Positions 9,052 to 18,824 are shown, counted from the first letter of the stretch. The stretch: 34,082 bases of DNA from an uncultured Muribaculaceae bacterium (GCA_947628285.1 CANQZK010000004.1:1-34082); one strand, 5' to 3'. Translations and numbers: made by a program. The notes: a model not told the origin generated them from the sequence alone.

Positions 9052-9063
9052 GGTAAGGTAGTT

Positions 9064-9564
9064 CTATTGGTTGGCTAATCGCGACAGTTTGACGCGTATG
9101 CGGTGCATGCGCGTGGCAACGTTCGCCTTGGTCAGGCCCATTACGGCCGAAATCTCCTCGTAGCTTTTCTCGTCCAGCCAGAGGGCCACGATGGCCTTCT
9201 CCACCGGTTCAAGCTTGGCAATGAGCCGGTACAGCTCGCGGTACTGTCCGGCGGTGTCGGCCGATGTATCGGCCGGGTCGACGGTGGCGTCGATGGGCAC
9301 CGTATTCTCGGTGAACCGCCGGTTGCGCCGGTGCCAGGTTATGCAGGTATTGATGGCCACACGGTAGACCCACGTCGAAATCTTGGCCTCGCCGCGGTAT
9401 GACTCCATGCCGGCCCACAGGTTGACGAGCACCTCCTGATAGAGGTCGTCGAAGGGCGATGACTGCGACGAATACAGCGAGCACACCTTGGCGATCACAT
9501 CCTTATATTGGTCTATTATGGATGTGAACCGTTGCGTGGCCGGGTTTTCATTCGTTTTTGTCAT
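9064..9564 (-). CDS. RNA polymerase sigma-70 factor, ECF subfamily
   Basis: 166 aa; FDDLYQEVLVNLWAGMESYRGEAKISTWVYRVAINTCITWHRR and LEPVEKAIVALWLDEKSYEEISAVMGLTKANVATRMHRIRVKL. Confidence 0.92.
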   Translation of the reverse strand: MTKTNENPATQRFTSIIDQYKDVIAKVCSLYSSQSSPFDDLYQEVLVNLWAGMESYRGEAKISTWVYRVAINTCITWHRRNRRFTENTVPIDATVDPADTSADTAGQYRELYRLIAKLEPVEKAIVALWLDEKSYEEISAVMGLTKANVATRMHRIRVKLSRLANQ

Positions 9565-9648
9565 CGTACATATGACGCGAAAATATTAAAAAAATTACAC
9601 TTCAACGAAAAAAAATCATCTTACGCGCCATAATTCAATTATTATTCA

Positions 9649-9656
9649 TACATTTG
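9649..9656 (+). promoter_or_regulatory. Candidate -7 box TACATTTG for the lplA-gcv operon
   Basis: TACATTTG 22 nt before the lplA ATG at 9679. Confidence 0.5.
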
Positions 9657-9678
9657 CCATAGACTAACCCGCACTGCC

Positions 9679-10686
9679 ATGAAAGCTATCAAACTGCCCG
9701 TGCCGCACCGCCTCCCGCTGCCATACTATCTGGCCGCCGAGGAATGGGCCGCGACCTGTCTCGAACCCGATCCGGACGGATATTTCTTTGCCTGGCAGGT
9801 TCACCCGACTGTCATCTGCGGCCGGCATCAGGTCATGCCGCTTGAAGTCGACCTTGACTATGCCTCCGCCCGCGGCATAGACGTGTGGCGGCGCAAGAGC
9901 GGCGGCGGGTGCGTCTATGCCGACGATCACAACGTCATGTTCTCGCTCATCACCTCGCGCGCGGACGTTGGCGGCGGCTTCGCCCACTACACCTCGCGCA
10001 TATGCTCCATGCTACACGCGCTGGGCATGGAGGCCGAGCCCACCGGACGCAACGACATTGCCATCCGGGGCCGGAAGGTGGCCGGCAACGCCTTCTACCG
10101 CATGCCCCGCGCGTCAATCGTGCACGGCACCATGCTTTATGACGCCGACCCGGACACGATGTCGCGCGTGCTGACCCCGGCCCGCGCCAAACTGCTGTCA
10201 AACGGCGTCCGGTCCGTGCCGGCGCGCATCACCACACTGCGCCGCGAGGGCATGACCCTGGGCTGCGACGAGTTTGTGGAACGCGCCACCGCACTGATTT
10301 GCGACGGCCCGGCCATAACCGTCGATGCCGAACAGGACCGCCGCATCCGCGAGATTATGCTGACTTATACCGACCCCGCCTTCCTGCGCCGCGACGAGCG
10401 GTCCTCGCTGCCCCTGACGCGCACCGAGCGCATTGAGGGCGTCGGCTCCGTGACCGTTGGCCTGAAGCTGGATGCCCGGGGCTGCATAGAGCGCCTGGAG
10501 CTGAGCGGCGACTTCTTTGCCGAGGGCGACAGCGCCGACCGGGCAGCCGAGGCCCTGCGCGGCGTCCGCGCCGACCGGCAGTCCGTGGCCGCACGTCTGG
10601 ACGACATCTTCGGCACCCGCATGCCCGTGGCCGGACTGGACACAGCCCGCCTTGTTGAATTGATTACCAATACCTCTAATATCTGA
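9679..10686 (+). CDS. lplA: Lipoate-protein ligase
   Basis: 335 aa; RRKSGGGCVYADDHNVMFSLI, GRNDIAIRGRKVAGNAFYRM, HGTMLYD; first gene of the glycine cleavage operon. Confidence 0.9.
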   Translation: MKAIKLPVPHRLPLPYYLAAEEWAATCLEPDPDGYFFAWQVHPTVICGRHQVMPLEVDLDYASARGIDVWRRKSGGGCVYADDHNVMFSLITSRADVGGGFAHYTSRICSMLHALGMEAEPTGRNDIAIRGRKVAGNAFYRMPRASIVHGTMLYDADPDTMSRVLTPARAKLLSNGVRSVPARITTLRREGMTLGCDEFVERATALICDGPAITVDAEQDRRIREIMLTYTDPAFLRRDERSSLPLTRTERIEGVGSVTVGLKLDARGCIERLELSGDFFAEGDSADRAAEALRGVRADRQSVAARLDDIFGTRMPVAGLDTARLVELITNTSNI

Positions 10687-10689
10687 AAA

Positions 10690-11781
10690 ATGAAAACTAC
10701 CTGCCTGCATTCACAACACACCGCCATGGGAGCGCTGATGAGCCCCTTCGGCGGTTTCGACATGCCCATCAGCTACCGCGGCATCGAGGAAGAACACCGC
10801 GCCGTCCGCTCGGCCGTGGGCGTGTTCGATGTATCGCACATGGGCGAGGTCCGCATCTACGGTCCTCAGGCCCTTGAACTGGTCAACCACATCTTCACCG
10901 GCTCACTCACCGAAGTAGCCCCCGGCAAAGTCGTTTACGGCATGATGCTGAACGAGAACGGCGGCGTCGTGGACGACCTGCTGGTGTACAAACGCTCCGA
11001 CACGGACTTCTTCCTGGTCATCAACGCCTCCAACATTGACAAGGACGTGGCCTGGATGCATCTGCAGGCCGAGCGCTTCCCGCAGGCCACCGTCGACGAC
11101 CAGAGCGAGCACTGGGCCGAACTGGCAATCCAGGGTCCCGAGGCCGAACGCACCATGCAGGACGTACTGGGCATTGACTGCTCGGACCTCACCTTCTATA
11201 CATTCAAGGAATTCAAGGCCGCCGACGGCAGCGACTGCGTGGTGAGCCGCACCGGCTACACCGGCGAGGACGGATTCGAATACTACGCCCCCGCCCACCT
11301 CATCGTCGAGGCATGGGAACGCCTGATGAAAGCCGGCGTGGAGCCCTGCGGCCTGGGTTGTCGCGACACACTGCGCTTCGAGGCCGGCCTGCCCCTGTAC
11401 GGCGACGAGCTGACCGACGAAATCACCCCGCTGGAAGCCGGCCTGGGCATGTTCGCCAAGGTGGACAAGCCCGCATTCATGGGCCGCGACGCCCTGGTGC
11501 GCCAGAAGGAGCAGGGCCTGACCCGCAAGACCGTCGGCCTGGAGATTGAAGGCCGCGCCATAGCCCGCCACGGCTATCCCGTGCTGGACGCCGAGGGCAA
11601 CCAGGTGGGCACCGTCACCACCGGCTACCACTCCATCACGCTGGACAAGAACCTGGCAATGGCACTGGTGGACGCACATTGCGCCGCCCTTGGCACACCC
11701 CTGCAGGTGCAGGTCCGCCGCAAGACCTTCCCCGCCGTCGTGGTCAAAAAACGCTTCTACACCCCCAACTATAAAAAATAA
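10690..11781 (+). CDS. gcvT: Glycine cleavage system T protein (aminomethyltransferase)
   Basis: 363 aa; FGGFDMPISYRGIEEEHRAVRSAVGVFDVSHMGEVRIYG, SRTGYTGEDGFEYY, CGLGCRDTLRFEAGLPLYG. Confidence 0.97.
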   Translation: MKTTCLHSQHTAMGALMSPFGGFDMPISYRGIEEEHRAVRSAVGVFDVSHMGEVRIYGPQALELVNHIFTGSLTEVAPGKVVYGMMLNENGGVVDDLLVYKRSDTDFFLVINASNIDKDVAWMHLQAERFPQATVDDQSEHWAELAIQGPEAERTMQDVLGIDCSDLTFYTFKEFKAADGSDCVVSRTGYTGEDGFEYYAPAHLIVEAWERLMKAGVEPCGLGCRDTLRFEAGLPLYGDELTDEITPLEAGLGMFAKVDKPAFMGRDALVRQKEQGLTRKTVGLEIEGRAIARHGYPVLDAEGNQVGTVTTGYHSITLDKNLAMALVDAHCAALGTPLQVQVRRKTFPAVVVKKRFYTPNYKK

Positions 11782-11802
11782 CCCTTAAAACTATAAAAAG
11801 TC

Positions 11803-12174
11803 ATGATTTACTACCTTCCCACACACGAATACGCCCGCGTAGAGGGCAACACAGCATACATCGGCATCTCCAAATACGCCGCCGAGCAGCTCGGCAACGT
11901 CGTTTACGTGGACATGCCCGAGATGGACGACGACGTTAACGCCGGCGAGGAATTCGGCGCCATCGAGTCCGTCAAGGCAGCCAGCGACCTGTTCTCGCCC
12001 GTCAGCGGTGCCGTCATCGAAATCAACGAGGAACTCATCGACAACCCCCGTCTGATCAACGAAGACCCCGAGACACATTGGATCATCAAGGTGGAGATGA
12101 ACAACACCGCCGAACTGGAAGGCCTGCTCACCCCCGAGGCATACGCCCAAGTGTGCGCCAACGAAAAACACTGA
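11803..12174 (+). CDS. gcvH: Glycine cleavage system H protein
   Basis: 123 aa; lipoylation region GAIESVKAASDLFSPVSG. Confidence 0.97.
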   Translation: MIYYLPTHEYARVEGNTAYIGISKYAAEQLGNVVYVDMPEMDDDVNAGEEFGAIESVKAASDLFSPVSGAVIEINEELIDNPRLINEDPETHWIIKVEMNNTAELEGLLTPEAYAQVCANEKH

Positions 12175-12180
12175 CACACC

Positions 12181-13515
12181 ATGTCACAGCACCGTTACCT
12201 GCCGCACACCCCGGCACAGATCGACGAGATGCTCCGCGCCTGCGGAGCCTCGTCGCTCGACGACCTCTATGCCGACGTCGACCCCTCGCTGCGGCTCAAG
12301 GGCCGCTACGCCCTGCCCGACGCGCTCAGCGAGGTTGAGGTCCGCCGCGGTTTCGACGCCCTCAACGCTCAGAACACTGTCCTGACATGCTTTGCCGGCT
12401 GTGGCGCCTATGACCACTACACCCCCGCCGCCATCCAGGCTGTGATGCAGCGCTCCGAATACCTCACCGCCTACACCCCCTACCAGCCCGAAATTTCCCA
12501 GGGCACGCTCCAGTATATATTTGAGTATCAGAGCATGATGTGTGAGCTTACGCGCATGGACGTGAGCAACGCCTCCATGTACGACGGCGCCACAGCCACC
12601 GCCGAGGCCATGCTGATGGCCGTCAACGCTTCCCGCAAAAAACGCCGCGTACTCATCTCCGCCACCGTCGACCCCAAGACTGCCGCCGTGGTCAATACCT
12701 ATGCCCGCTATCACCGCATAGCCGTCGAGGTTATCCCGGCCCGTGACGGCGTCACCGACCGCCGCGAGCTGGAGCTGATGCTCGGCGCCGGCGACGTTGC
12801 CGGCGTCATCGTGGCCACGCCCAACTACCGAGGCATCCTTGAGGACCTCAGCGGCTGGGCCGACCTCATCCACGCCGCCAAGGCGCTGCTGATCATCAAC
12901 AGCCACGCCCTGACCCTGGCCTGGGCCCGTCCGCAGGGCGAATGGGGCGCCGACATAGCCGTGGGCGACGCACAGTCGCTGGGCATGCCGCTGAACTTCG
13001 GCGGTCCCTACCTGGGCTACATGTGCACCACCAAGGCGCTGATGCGCAAGATGCCCGGCCGCATTGTGGGCGCCACAACCGACGCCCTGGGCCAGCGCAC
13101 CTTCGTGCTCACCCTGCAGGCCCGCGAGCAGCACATCCGCCGCGAGAAGGCCACATCCAACATATGCTCCAACCAGGGCATCATGACGCTCCACGCCGGC
13201 GCGTTCATGGCACTGTACGGCGCCGAAGGCCTGCGCGAGCTCAACCGCCTCTCGGCCAACGCCGCACACTTCCTGGCCCGCGAGCTGGAAGCAACCGGCA
13301 AGATGCGCCTGACCTACCCGGACAAACCGTTCATCAACGAGTTTGCCATGACCATGGCCGACGGCTACACCACCGGCGCCCTGCTGCAGGCCCTGCGCGA
13401 ACAGGGTATCCTGGGCGGCGTGGCCGTGGACGATACGGAAATCATCATCGCCGTCACCGAGAAACGCACCCCCGTGGAAATCGACCAATACATACAGACC
13501 GTCATAAATCTCTGA
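12181..13515 (+). CDS. gcvPA: Glycine dehydrogenase (decarboxylating) subunit 1
   Basis: 444 aa; YTPYQPEISQGTLQYIFEYQSMMCELTRMDVSNASMYDGATATAEAMLM, TSNICSNQ. Confidence 0.97.
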   Translation: MSQHRYLPHTPAQIDEMLRACGASSLDDLYADVDPSLRLKGRYALPDALSEVEVRRGFDALNAQNTVLTCFAGCGAYDHYTPAAIQAVMQRSEYLTAYTPYQPEISQGTLQYIFEYQSMMCELTRMDVSNASMYDGATATAEAMLMAVNASRKKRRVLISATVDPKTAAVVNTYARYHRIAVEVIPARDGVTDRRELELMLGAGDVAGVIVATPNYRGILEDLSGWADLIHAAKALLIINSHALTLAWARPQGEWGADIAVGDAQSLGMPLNFGGPYLGYMCTTKALMRKMPGRIVGATTDALGQRTFVLTLQAREQHIRREKATSNICSNQGIMTLHAGAFMALYGAEGLRELNRLSANAAHFLARELEATGKMRLTYPDKPFINEFAMTMADGYTTGALLQALREQGILGGVAVDDTEIIIAVTEKRTPVEIDQYIQTVINL

Positions 13516-13518
13516 GCC

Positions 13519-14973
13519 ATGAACCGCAAACTATACGACAAACTGATATTCGACCTGTCATGTCCCGGACGCCGCGGCTACGACATGCCGCGCCGCCTCT
13601 ACGACGACATTGAACTGCCCGATGCGGTGCTCAGACAGCAGGCTCCCGCCCTGCCCGAGGTTGACGAGCCCACCCTGGTGCGCCACTATACCAACCAGTC
13701 GACCAACAACTTCGGCGTCGACACGGGCTTCTATCCCCTGGGTTCATGTACCATGAAGTACAACCCCAAAATCAACGAATCGCTGGGCGCCGACCCCGTC
13801 ATCGCCGCGCTGCACCCCGCCCAGCCCGCATCTACGGTCCAGGGCGCCCTCAAGCTCTACCGCATGCTGGAGAACATGCTCAGCGAGATAGGCGGCATGG
13901 CCGAGTTCACACTCAACCCCTTTGCCGGCGCTCACGGCGAGCTCACCGGCCTGATGGTCATCCACGCCTACCACGACAGCCGCGGCGACTCGGCCCGCAC
14001 CCGCGTAATCGTGCCCGACTCGGCCCACGGCACCAACCCCGCATCGGCCATGATAGCCGGCTACGAAGTGATCGAGGTCAAGAGCCTGGCCGACGGCACC
14101 GTGGATGTCGACGACCTCCGCTCCAAGCTGGATGAGACCGTGGCCGCCGTCATGATGACCAACCCCAACACCACCGGCATGTTCGAGAAGAACATCCCCG
14201 CCATAGCCGACGCCGTGCACGCCGCCGGCGCCCTGCTCTACTACGACGGCGCCAACCTCAACCCCATGTTGGGCGTTGCCCGTCCCGGCGACATGGGCTT
14301 CGACGTGATGCACATCAACCTGCACAAGACCTTCTCGACGCCTCACGGCGGCGGCGGTCCCGGCGCAGGCCCCGTTGGCGTCCGCAAGGGTCTGGAGGAA
14401 TTCCTGCCCTCGCCCCGCATACGTCGCCGCGGCGACGGCTCGCTCTACGTCGAGCAGACTTCGGACACCGCCCTGGGCCGCGTGTCATCGTGGTTCGGCA
14501 ACTACACCGTCTTCATCAAGGCCTTCGCCTACATCCTAGCAATGGGCGCCGACGGCCTGGCAATGGCCGGCAAGCTGGCCACGCTCAACGCCAACTATGT
14601 CATGAACGCCCTCAAGGACGTGTACCTGCTGCCCGTGCCCGGCCCGTGCAAGCACGAATTCGTGTTCGACGGCCTGGCCGACAAGTCGACCGGCGTCACC
14701 ACGCTCAACGTGGCCAAGCGCCTGCTGGACCTCGGCTTCCACGCCCCCACCATCTACTTCCCGCTGCTGTTCCATGAGTCGCTCATGATTGAGCCCACCG
14801 AGAGCGAGAGCCGCGAGACCCTGGACGTATTCATCGCCGCCATGCGTCAGATTGCACGCGAAGCCGCCGAGACACCTGACCTTGTCAAGTCAGCCCCCCA
14901 CGACACCCCCGCTGTGCACCCCGACGACACCGAGGCAGCCCTGCATCCCAAGGTGAAATTCTCCGACTTATGA
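13519..14973 (+). CDS. gcvPB: Glycine dehydrogenase (decarboxylating) subunit 2
   Basis: 484 aa; YPLGSCTMKYNPK, PDSAHGTNPASA, DVMHINLHKTFSTPHGGGGPGAGPVGV (PLP lysine region). Confidence 0.97.
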   Translation: MNRKLYDKLIFDLSCPGRRGYDMPRRLYDDIELPDAVLRQQAPALPEVDEPTLVRHYTNQSTNNFGVDTGFYPLGSCTMKYNPKINESLGADPVIAALHPAQPASTVQGALKLYRMLENMLSEIGGMAEFTLNPFAGAHGELTGLMVIHAYHDSRGDSARTRVIVPDSAHGTNPASAMIAGYEVIEVKSLADGTVDVDDLRSKLDETVAAVMMTNPNTTGMFEKNIPAIADAVHAAGALLYYDGANLNPMLGVARPGDMGFDVMHINLHKTFSTPHGGGGPGAGPVGVRKGLEEFLPSPRIRRRGDGSLYVEQTSDTALGRVSSWFGNYTVFIKAFAYILAMGADGLAMAGKLATLNANYVMNALKDVYLLPVPGPCKHEFVFDGLADKSTGVTTLNVAKRLLDLGFHAPTIYFPLLFHESLMIEPTESESRETLDVFIAAMRQIAREAAETPDLVKSAPHDTPAVHPDDTEAALHPKVKFSDL

Positions 14974-16283
14974 AAGCCGCATTCGGCACCATCATAATCG
15001 GCGCCGGCCCGGGCGGATATCCGCTCGCGGCCGCGCTCGCCGCGGCGGGCGAGAACGTTGCCGTCATAGAGCGCTCGCACCCCGGCGGCACATGCCTCAA
15101 CCGCGGATGCATCCCCACCAAGTGCCTGGCCGCATCGGCCGAGCGCGCCCTGGAGTGCGCCGGAGCTGCGGACTTCGGCATTCACACCGGCCCGGTGAGC
15201 GTTGACTATCCCGCCGTGGCCGCACGCATGAACGCCGTGGTGGCCGAACTCCGCTCCCAGGTACTGGCCGTGCTGGGCCGCTGCACCGTCATCGAGGGCG
15301 AGGCCCGGCTGCTGCCCGGAATGGAAGTAGCCGTGGGCGAGGACGTATACGCAGCCCCGCGCCGCATAGTCATCGCCACCGGCTCGCAGCCCGCCCGCCT
15401 GCCCGTCGAGGGCGCCGACCTGGCTCTGACCAGCGACGATGTCCTGGCCCTGGAACAGCTGCCGCAGAGCGCCGTGATTATCGGCGGCGGCGTCATAGGC
15501 ATGGAATTCGCATCCATCATGGCCGCCCTGGGCTCGGAAGTCAGCGTGATTGAATACTGCAAGGAAATTCTGCCGCCCTTCGACCCCGAAATTGCCAAGC
15601 GCCTGCGCCAGAAACTCACGCGCCGGGGCATCGACATCATGACCGGAGCCGGAGTGACCCGCCTGGAGCGCAATGCCGACGGCGGCGGCGTCACCGTGCA
15701 CTTCGCCGACAAGCGCGGCGAACGTCAGATGCAGGCCGACTGCGCCGTCATGGCCGTGGGACGTCGCCCCGTCGTTCCTGCCGGAGTGGCCGAAGCCGGT
15801 GTCAACCTCACCGACCGCGGATTCATAGCCGTAGACAGCCTGATGCGCACCTCCGCGCCCGGCATCTACGCCATAGGCGACGTCAACGGCCTGTGCCAGT
15901 TGGCCCACGCCGCATCCGCCCAGGCCAACGTAGTCCTGACCGGCGAAGCCGACATCTTCAACGCCGCCGCCACACCCGCCGTAGTCTTCACCGTGCCTGA
16001 AGTAGCCGCCGTAGGGCCGCTGACGTTCGCTGACCGCGCCGTCGACGTCATCCGTCGCAACTACGCCTCCAACGGCAAAGCCCTGGCCATGGGCGCCGAT
16101 GGCGTGCTCAAGCTCACCGTCGACCGTGAGACCCGCGCCCTGCTGGCCGCCACCGCCATTGGCCCCCACGCCGCCGACCTCATAGCCGAAGCCACCATCC
16201 TCATAAAAGAAGGCACCCCCCTGGAGCAGATCCCCCGCCGCTACACCCACGTCCACCCCACCCTCTCCGAGCTGTTCGTTTAG
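14970..16283 (+). CDS. lpdA: Dihydrolipoyl dehydrogenase
   Basis: 437 aa; GAGPGGYPLA, GGTCLNRGCIPTKCL redox site, VIIGGGVIGMEFAS, YTHVHPTLSEL; 4-bp overlap with gcvPB. Confidence 0.93.
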   Translation: MKAAFGTIIIGAGPGGYPLAAALAAAGENVAVIERSHPGGTCLNRGCIPTKCLAASAERALECAGAADFGIHTGPVSVDYPAVAARMNAVVAELRSQVLAVLGRCTVIEGEARLLPGMEVAVGEDVYAAPRRIVIATGSQPARLPVEGADLALTSDDVLALEQLPQSAVIIGGGVIGMEFASIMAALGSEVSVIEYCKEILPPFDPEIAKRLRQKLTRRGIDIMTGAGVTRLERNADGGGVTVHFADKRGERQMQADCAVMAVGRRPVVPAGVAEAGVNLTDRGFIAVDSLMRTSAPGIYAIGDVNGLCQLAHAASAQANVVLTGEADIFNAAATPAVVFTVPEVAAVGPLTFADRAVDVIRRNYASNGKALAMGADGVLKLTVDRETRALLAATAIGPHAADLIAEATILIKEGTPLEQIPRRYTHVHPTLSELFV

Positions 16284-16288
16284 GATTT

Positions 16289-16379
16289 GTAGGGACGCGA
16301 TTAATCGCGTCCACGTAGATAGTTGATTACCTGATGGTTAAGCCGCTATCAACGTGGACGCGATTAATCGCGTCCCTAC
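16289..16379. repeat. Nested inverted repeat: two head-to-head copies of GTAGGGACGCGATTAATCGCGTCCACGT(A/T)GATAG
   Basis: Arms 16289-16322 and 16346-16379 (34 bp, one mismatch, 23-nt spacer); each contains the perfect 20-bp palindrome GGACGCGATTAATCGCGTCC (16293-16312, 16356-16375). Confidence 0.97.
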
Positions 16380-16409
16380 TTTTTACGGAAATTTAATAGT
16401 TTTGCTACC

Positions 16410-18824
16410 TCAGCAATTCTGCGGGTCGAAATTAGTCCAGTCTGTTGTATCTGAGGTGCCGCGATTAAGGTCTATTTTTTCAGGAGGATACAGCCAATTG
16501 CCGAATTCGTCCTTTATAATGATGCCTCCGCGAAGCCGCTTGTCACGGTTTTCCGGAAGTTGCATATATTCCCACAGCGCATTATGCTTGTATGGTGCCT
16601 CCGGGTCGCTCCTTTTCGTTTTCGTATCGAAAAGGAAAATATCACCGCTCTTCATACGTATGATAAAATCGACATAGAACAAGTCTTTTTCGCCGATAGA
16701 ATTGGTATAACCGATGGCATAATGGGCCTTGCCGTGGTCGCCATTCTTATACCACCATTCTATCACATTGCTGTTACTGTCCAGGAAGTCGGCAAAGCTA
16801 TGCTCCGGCGTAGAGGAATTCGGACCGCTGTACTCCATAAACGGCAGTAATGCGTGATACGCTATTTCAGGTCGTTTGGTATGGTTGTCAATGGTATAGG
16901 AGCGTTCAGCCGGCACCACCCATTCAAAATGCCTGAAAGCGCGACGCTTGGCCGCAGCCTTACGTCTGCGCAATATCTCGGTATACTTTTGAATGGCTTT
17001 ATAAATAAGCCTTTCGAACTTAGGGCGGTTATTATGCTCATTATCATTGAAGAGTATTATCTTCATGGCATCATACTCAAATACCTCAAAAAGTTCTTCC
17101 ATCACCTCCTTGACAGCGCCGGCAAGCGTCTTGACGCTCTGTTGCTCATAGTCATTGCCCAGCAACCGTTTGCACAGTGCAAGGAACATAGCCGTGATAT
17201 CGGCCACATTATTTACATATGTCGCCTTGCTTTTAATAAGTTTGGAACCAACCTCGCCGGTCATTTCAAGGTCACGGACAATGTCCGTCCCGATGCATTT
17301 TACATCAAAACGTATGTTTTGTATAGTTTTTGCCTTCTGAAGGTTGTGATAAGCCTCGTTAGTGGCGCCTGCGCCTGCGCCTGCGCCTGCCGGTATGCCG
17401 TCGCCGTCGCCGTCGCCGTCGCCGAAAAGGTCATCCTCCGTAAAGAACGATGAGCCACCACCCTCAAGCTTCCATTCAAGCATAAATGTCTTTATGAGAA
17501 TCTCCTTGAAGTCAGTGCCGAGGCGGTTTCGGTCGGCCGACAGTCGGTCGCGGTATTCGGAATCAAGGACAATATTCGTAATCCCCTCGCGTCGTACAGC
17601 CCTGACGTTTGTGGCTAAGTAATCCATATCGTCCTTTACGATCTCGATTATATCTTTCGAGAGGTTTGTATATACATATCCTTGATTGAGCCGCTGGTCG
17701 GTATAATAATCCTGTTCCGGCATTCTGAGTATGCGCCCCACAGTCTGCGCCGAAAATTTGAAGCTCTCAACCTTGCGGAAGATGAGAAGCACCGCTGCAC
17801 GCGGACAATCCCAACCCAGAGCAATAGCCTGCTTGAAAAGCAGCACCTCGGTGGGGTCGTTGGGGCGGTCGATGAGTTCCATGTTGTCGGTCTTTTCGCC
17901 TGACAGCCAAATTGCGAGTTTGCCGTTGGCGGTGTTTATACCATAGGCATCCAGCGTGGCTATAACCTCATCCCTGACTTTTGTATCGTCGGCCGTGAGC
18001 TTTTCGCTGTCGTCGTTAGGGAGCTGTATAAGCAAAAGCGGATTGACATCGGAGCCCTCGGCACGGTAGAGACCGGCAAGTTCTTCACGCTTCTGCAACG
18101 CTAACCATATGAGGTGCTGATTGAGCGAGCCGTGCGGGGCGTTGAAATTCAGTGCCGGATTAAGGACAATGTTTTCCTTAATCATTCTTTCCTCAATCAC
18201 ATCAGTGCGTTGTACAGTAACCCATTCGGCATCATTTCGCGGGTCAGGAGTAGCCGACATGCGTATCTCCACTTTGGGCTGAATGGTGGCAAGAACCTTC
18301 TCTGATTTCTTTGCCATTTTACTTCCGAATTGATGCTCCTCGTCTATCACCAGCACGATGGGAATACCGTTATCGTCCTGCGTGCGGCGGGTAATGTCAT
18401 AGAGCGATGCCGAGTTTTCCGTTTCGCGCACCAACAGGTTATTATCCTTGTTTACACTCTCCCAATTCACAAAGAGAATTTCGCCGGGGCGGATATAGCC
18501 GTCGGCCGAGTGGTCCAGTTCATCGAAGATAACAGGTCGCAGAGCACAGTTTTCGGTAAAATAGTTTTTCATCTTGAAGTAGCTCTGCTCATGCAGCTTG
18601 TTCGGGGCAATCCATATATAGGCAACCTCTGTAAACGGTGCATCGGGGCGCTCGGTCAGTTCCTGATTGAGCCGCATAAGCATTTCGGATGCCATCACGG
18701 TTTTGCCCGAGCCTGTGGGAGCTCTGAAAACCAATGTGTGGCGGTTCCCGCGCCGGCCCAACAGGTCAATCGTCTTGTTAACAAGTTCGTTAACGGCTTT
18801 CTGCTGGTATCGTAATTGTTTCAT
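16410..18824 (-). CDS. res: Type III restriction endonuclease, Res subunit (SF2 helicase plus nuclease)
   Basis: 804 aa; TLVFRAPTGSGKT Walker A, DEEHQ motif II, QTVGRILRMPEQ motif VI, C-terminal YVDFIIRMKSGDIFLFDTKT (PD-(D/E)xK-like); 4-bp overlap with mod. Confidence 0.92.
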   Translation of the reverse strand: MKQLRYQQKAVNELVNKTIDLLGRRGNRHTLVFRAPTGSGKTVMASEMLMRLNQELTERPDAPFTEVAYIWIAPNKLHEQSYFKMKNYFTENCALRPVIFDELDHSADGYIRPGEILFVNWESVNKDNNLLVRETENSASLYDITRRTQDDNGIPIVLVIDEEHQFGSKMAKKSEKVLATIQPKVEIRMSATPDPRNDAEWVTVQRTDVIEERMIKENIVLNPALNFNAPHGSLNQHLIWLALQKREELAGLYRAEGSDVNPLLLIQLPNDDSEKLTADDTKVRDEVIATLDAYGINTANGKLAIWLSGEKTDNMELIDRPNDPTEVLLFKQAIALGWDCPRAAVLLIFRKVESFKFSAQTVGRILRMPEQDYYTDQRLNQGYVYTNLSKDIIEIVKDDMDYLATNVRAVRREGITNIVLDSEYRDRLSADRNRLGTDFKEILIKTFMLEWKLEGGGSSFFTEDDLFGDGDGDGDGIPAGAGAGAGATNEAYHNLQKAKTIQNIRFDVKCIGTDIVRDLEMTGEVGSKLIKSKATYVNNVADITAMFLALCKRLLGNDYEQQSVKTLAGAVKEVMEELFEVFEYDAMKIILFNDNEHNNRPKFERLIYKAIQKYTEILRRRKAAAKRRAFRHFEWVVPAERSYTIDNHTKRPEIAYHALLPFMEYSGPNSSTPEHSFADFLDSNSNVIEWWYKNGDHGKAHYAIGYTNSIGEKDLFYVDFIIRMKSGDIFLFDTKTKRSDPEAPYKHNALWEYMQLPENRDKRLRGGIIIKDEFGNWLYPPEKIDLNRGTSDTTDWTNFDPQNC
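17365..17424 (-). repeat. Two adjacent in-frame hexanucleotide microsatellites in res, encoding GDGDGDGDG and AGAGAGAG
   Basis: (gcgcct)x4 plus partial at 17365-17391, then (gccgtc)x4 plus partial at 17397-17424. Confidence 0.95.

Noticed and set aside
10903-11679. 258-aa minus-strand ORF
   Set aside because: Antisense to gcvT; composition of a shadow ORF.
12184-13488. 434-aa minus-strand ORF
   Set aside because: Antisense shadow of gcvPA; low-complexity G/A/V/H-rich translation typical of GC-rich codon mirroring.
14847-16256. 469-aa minus-strand ORF
   Set aside because: Antisense to lpdA with biased composition and no recognizable motif.
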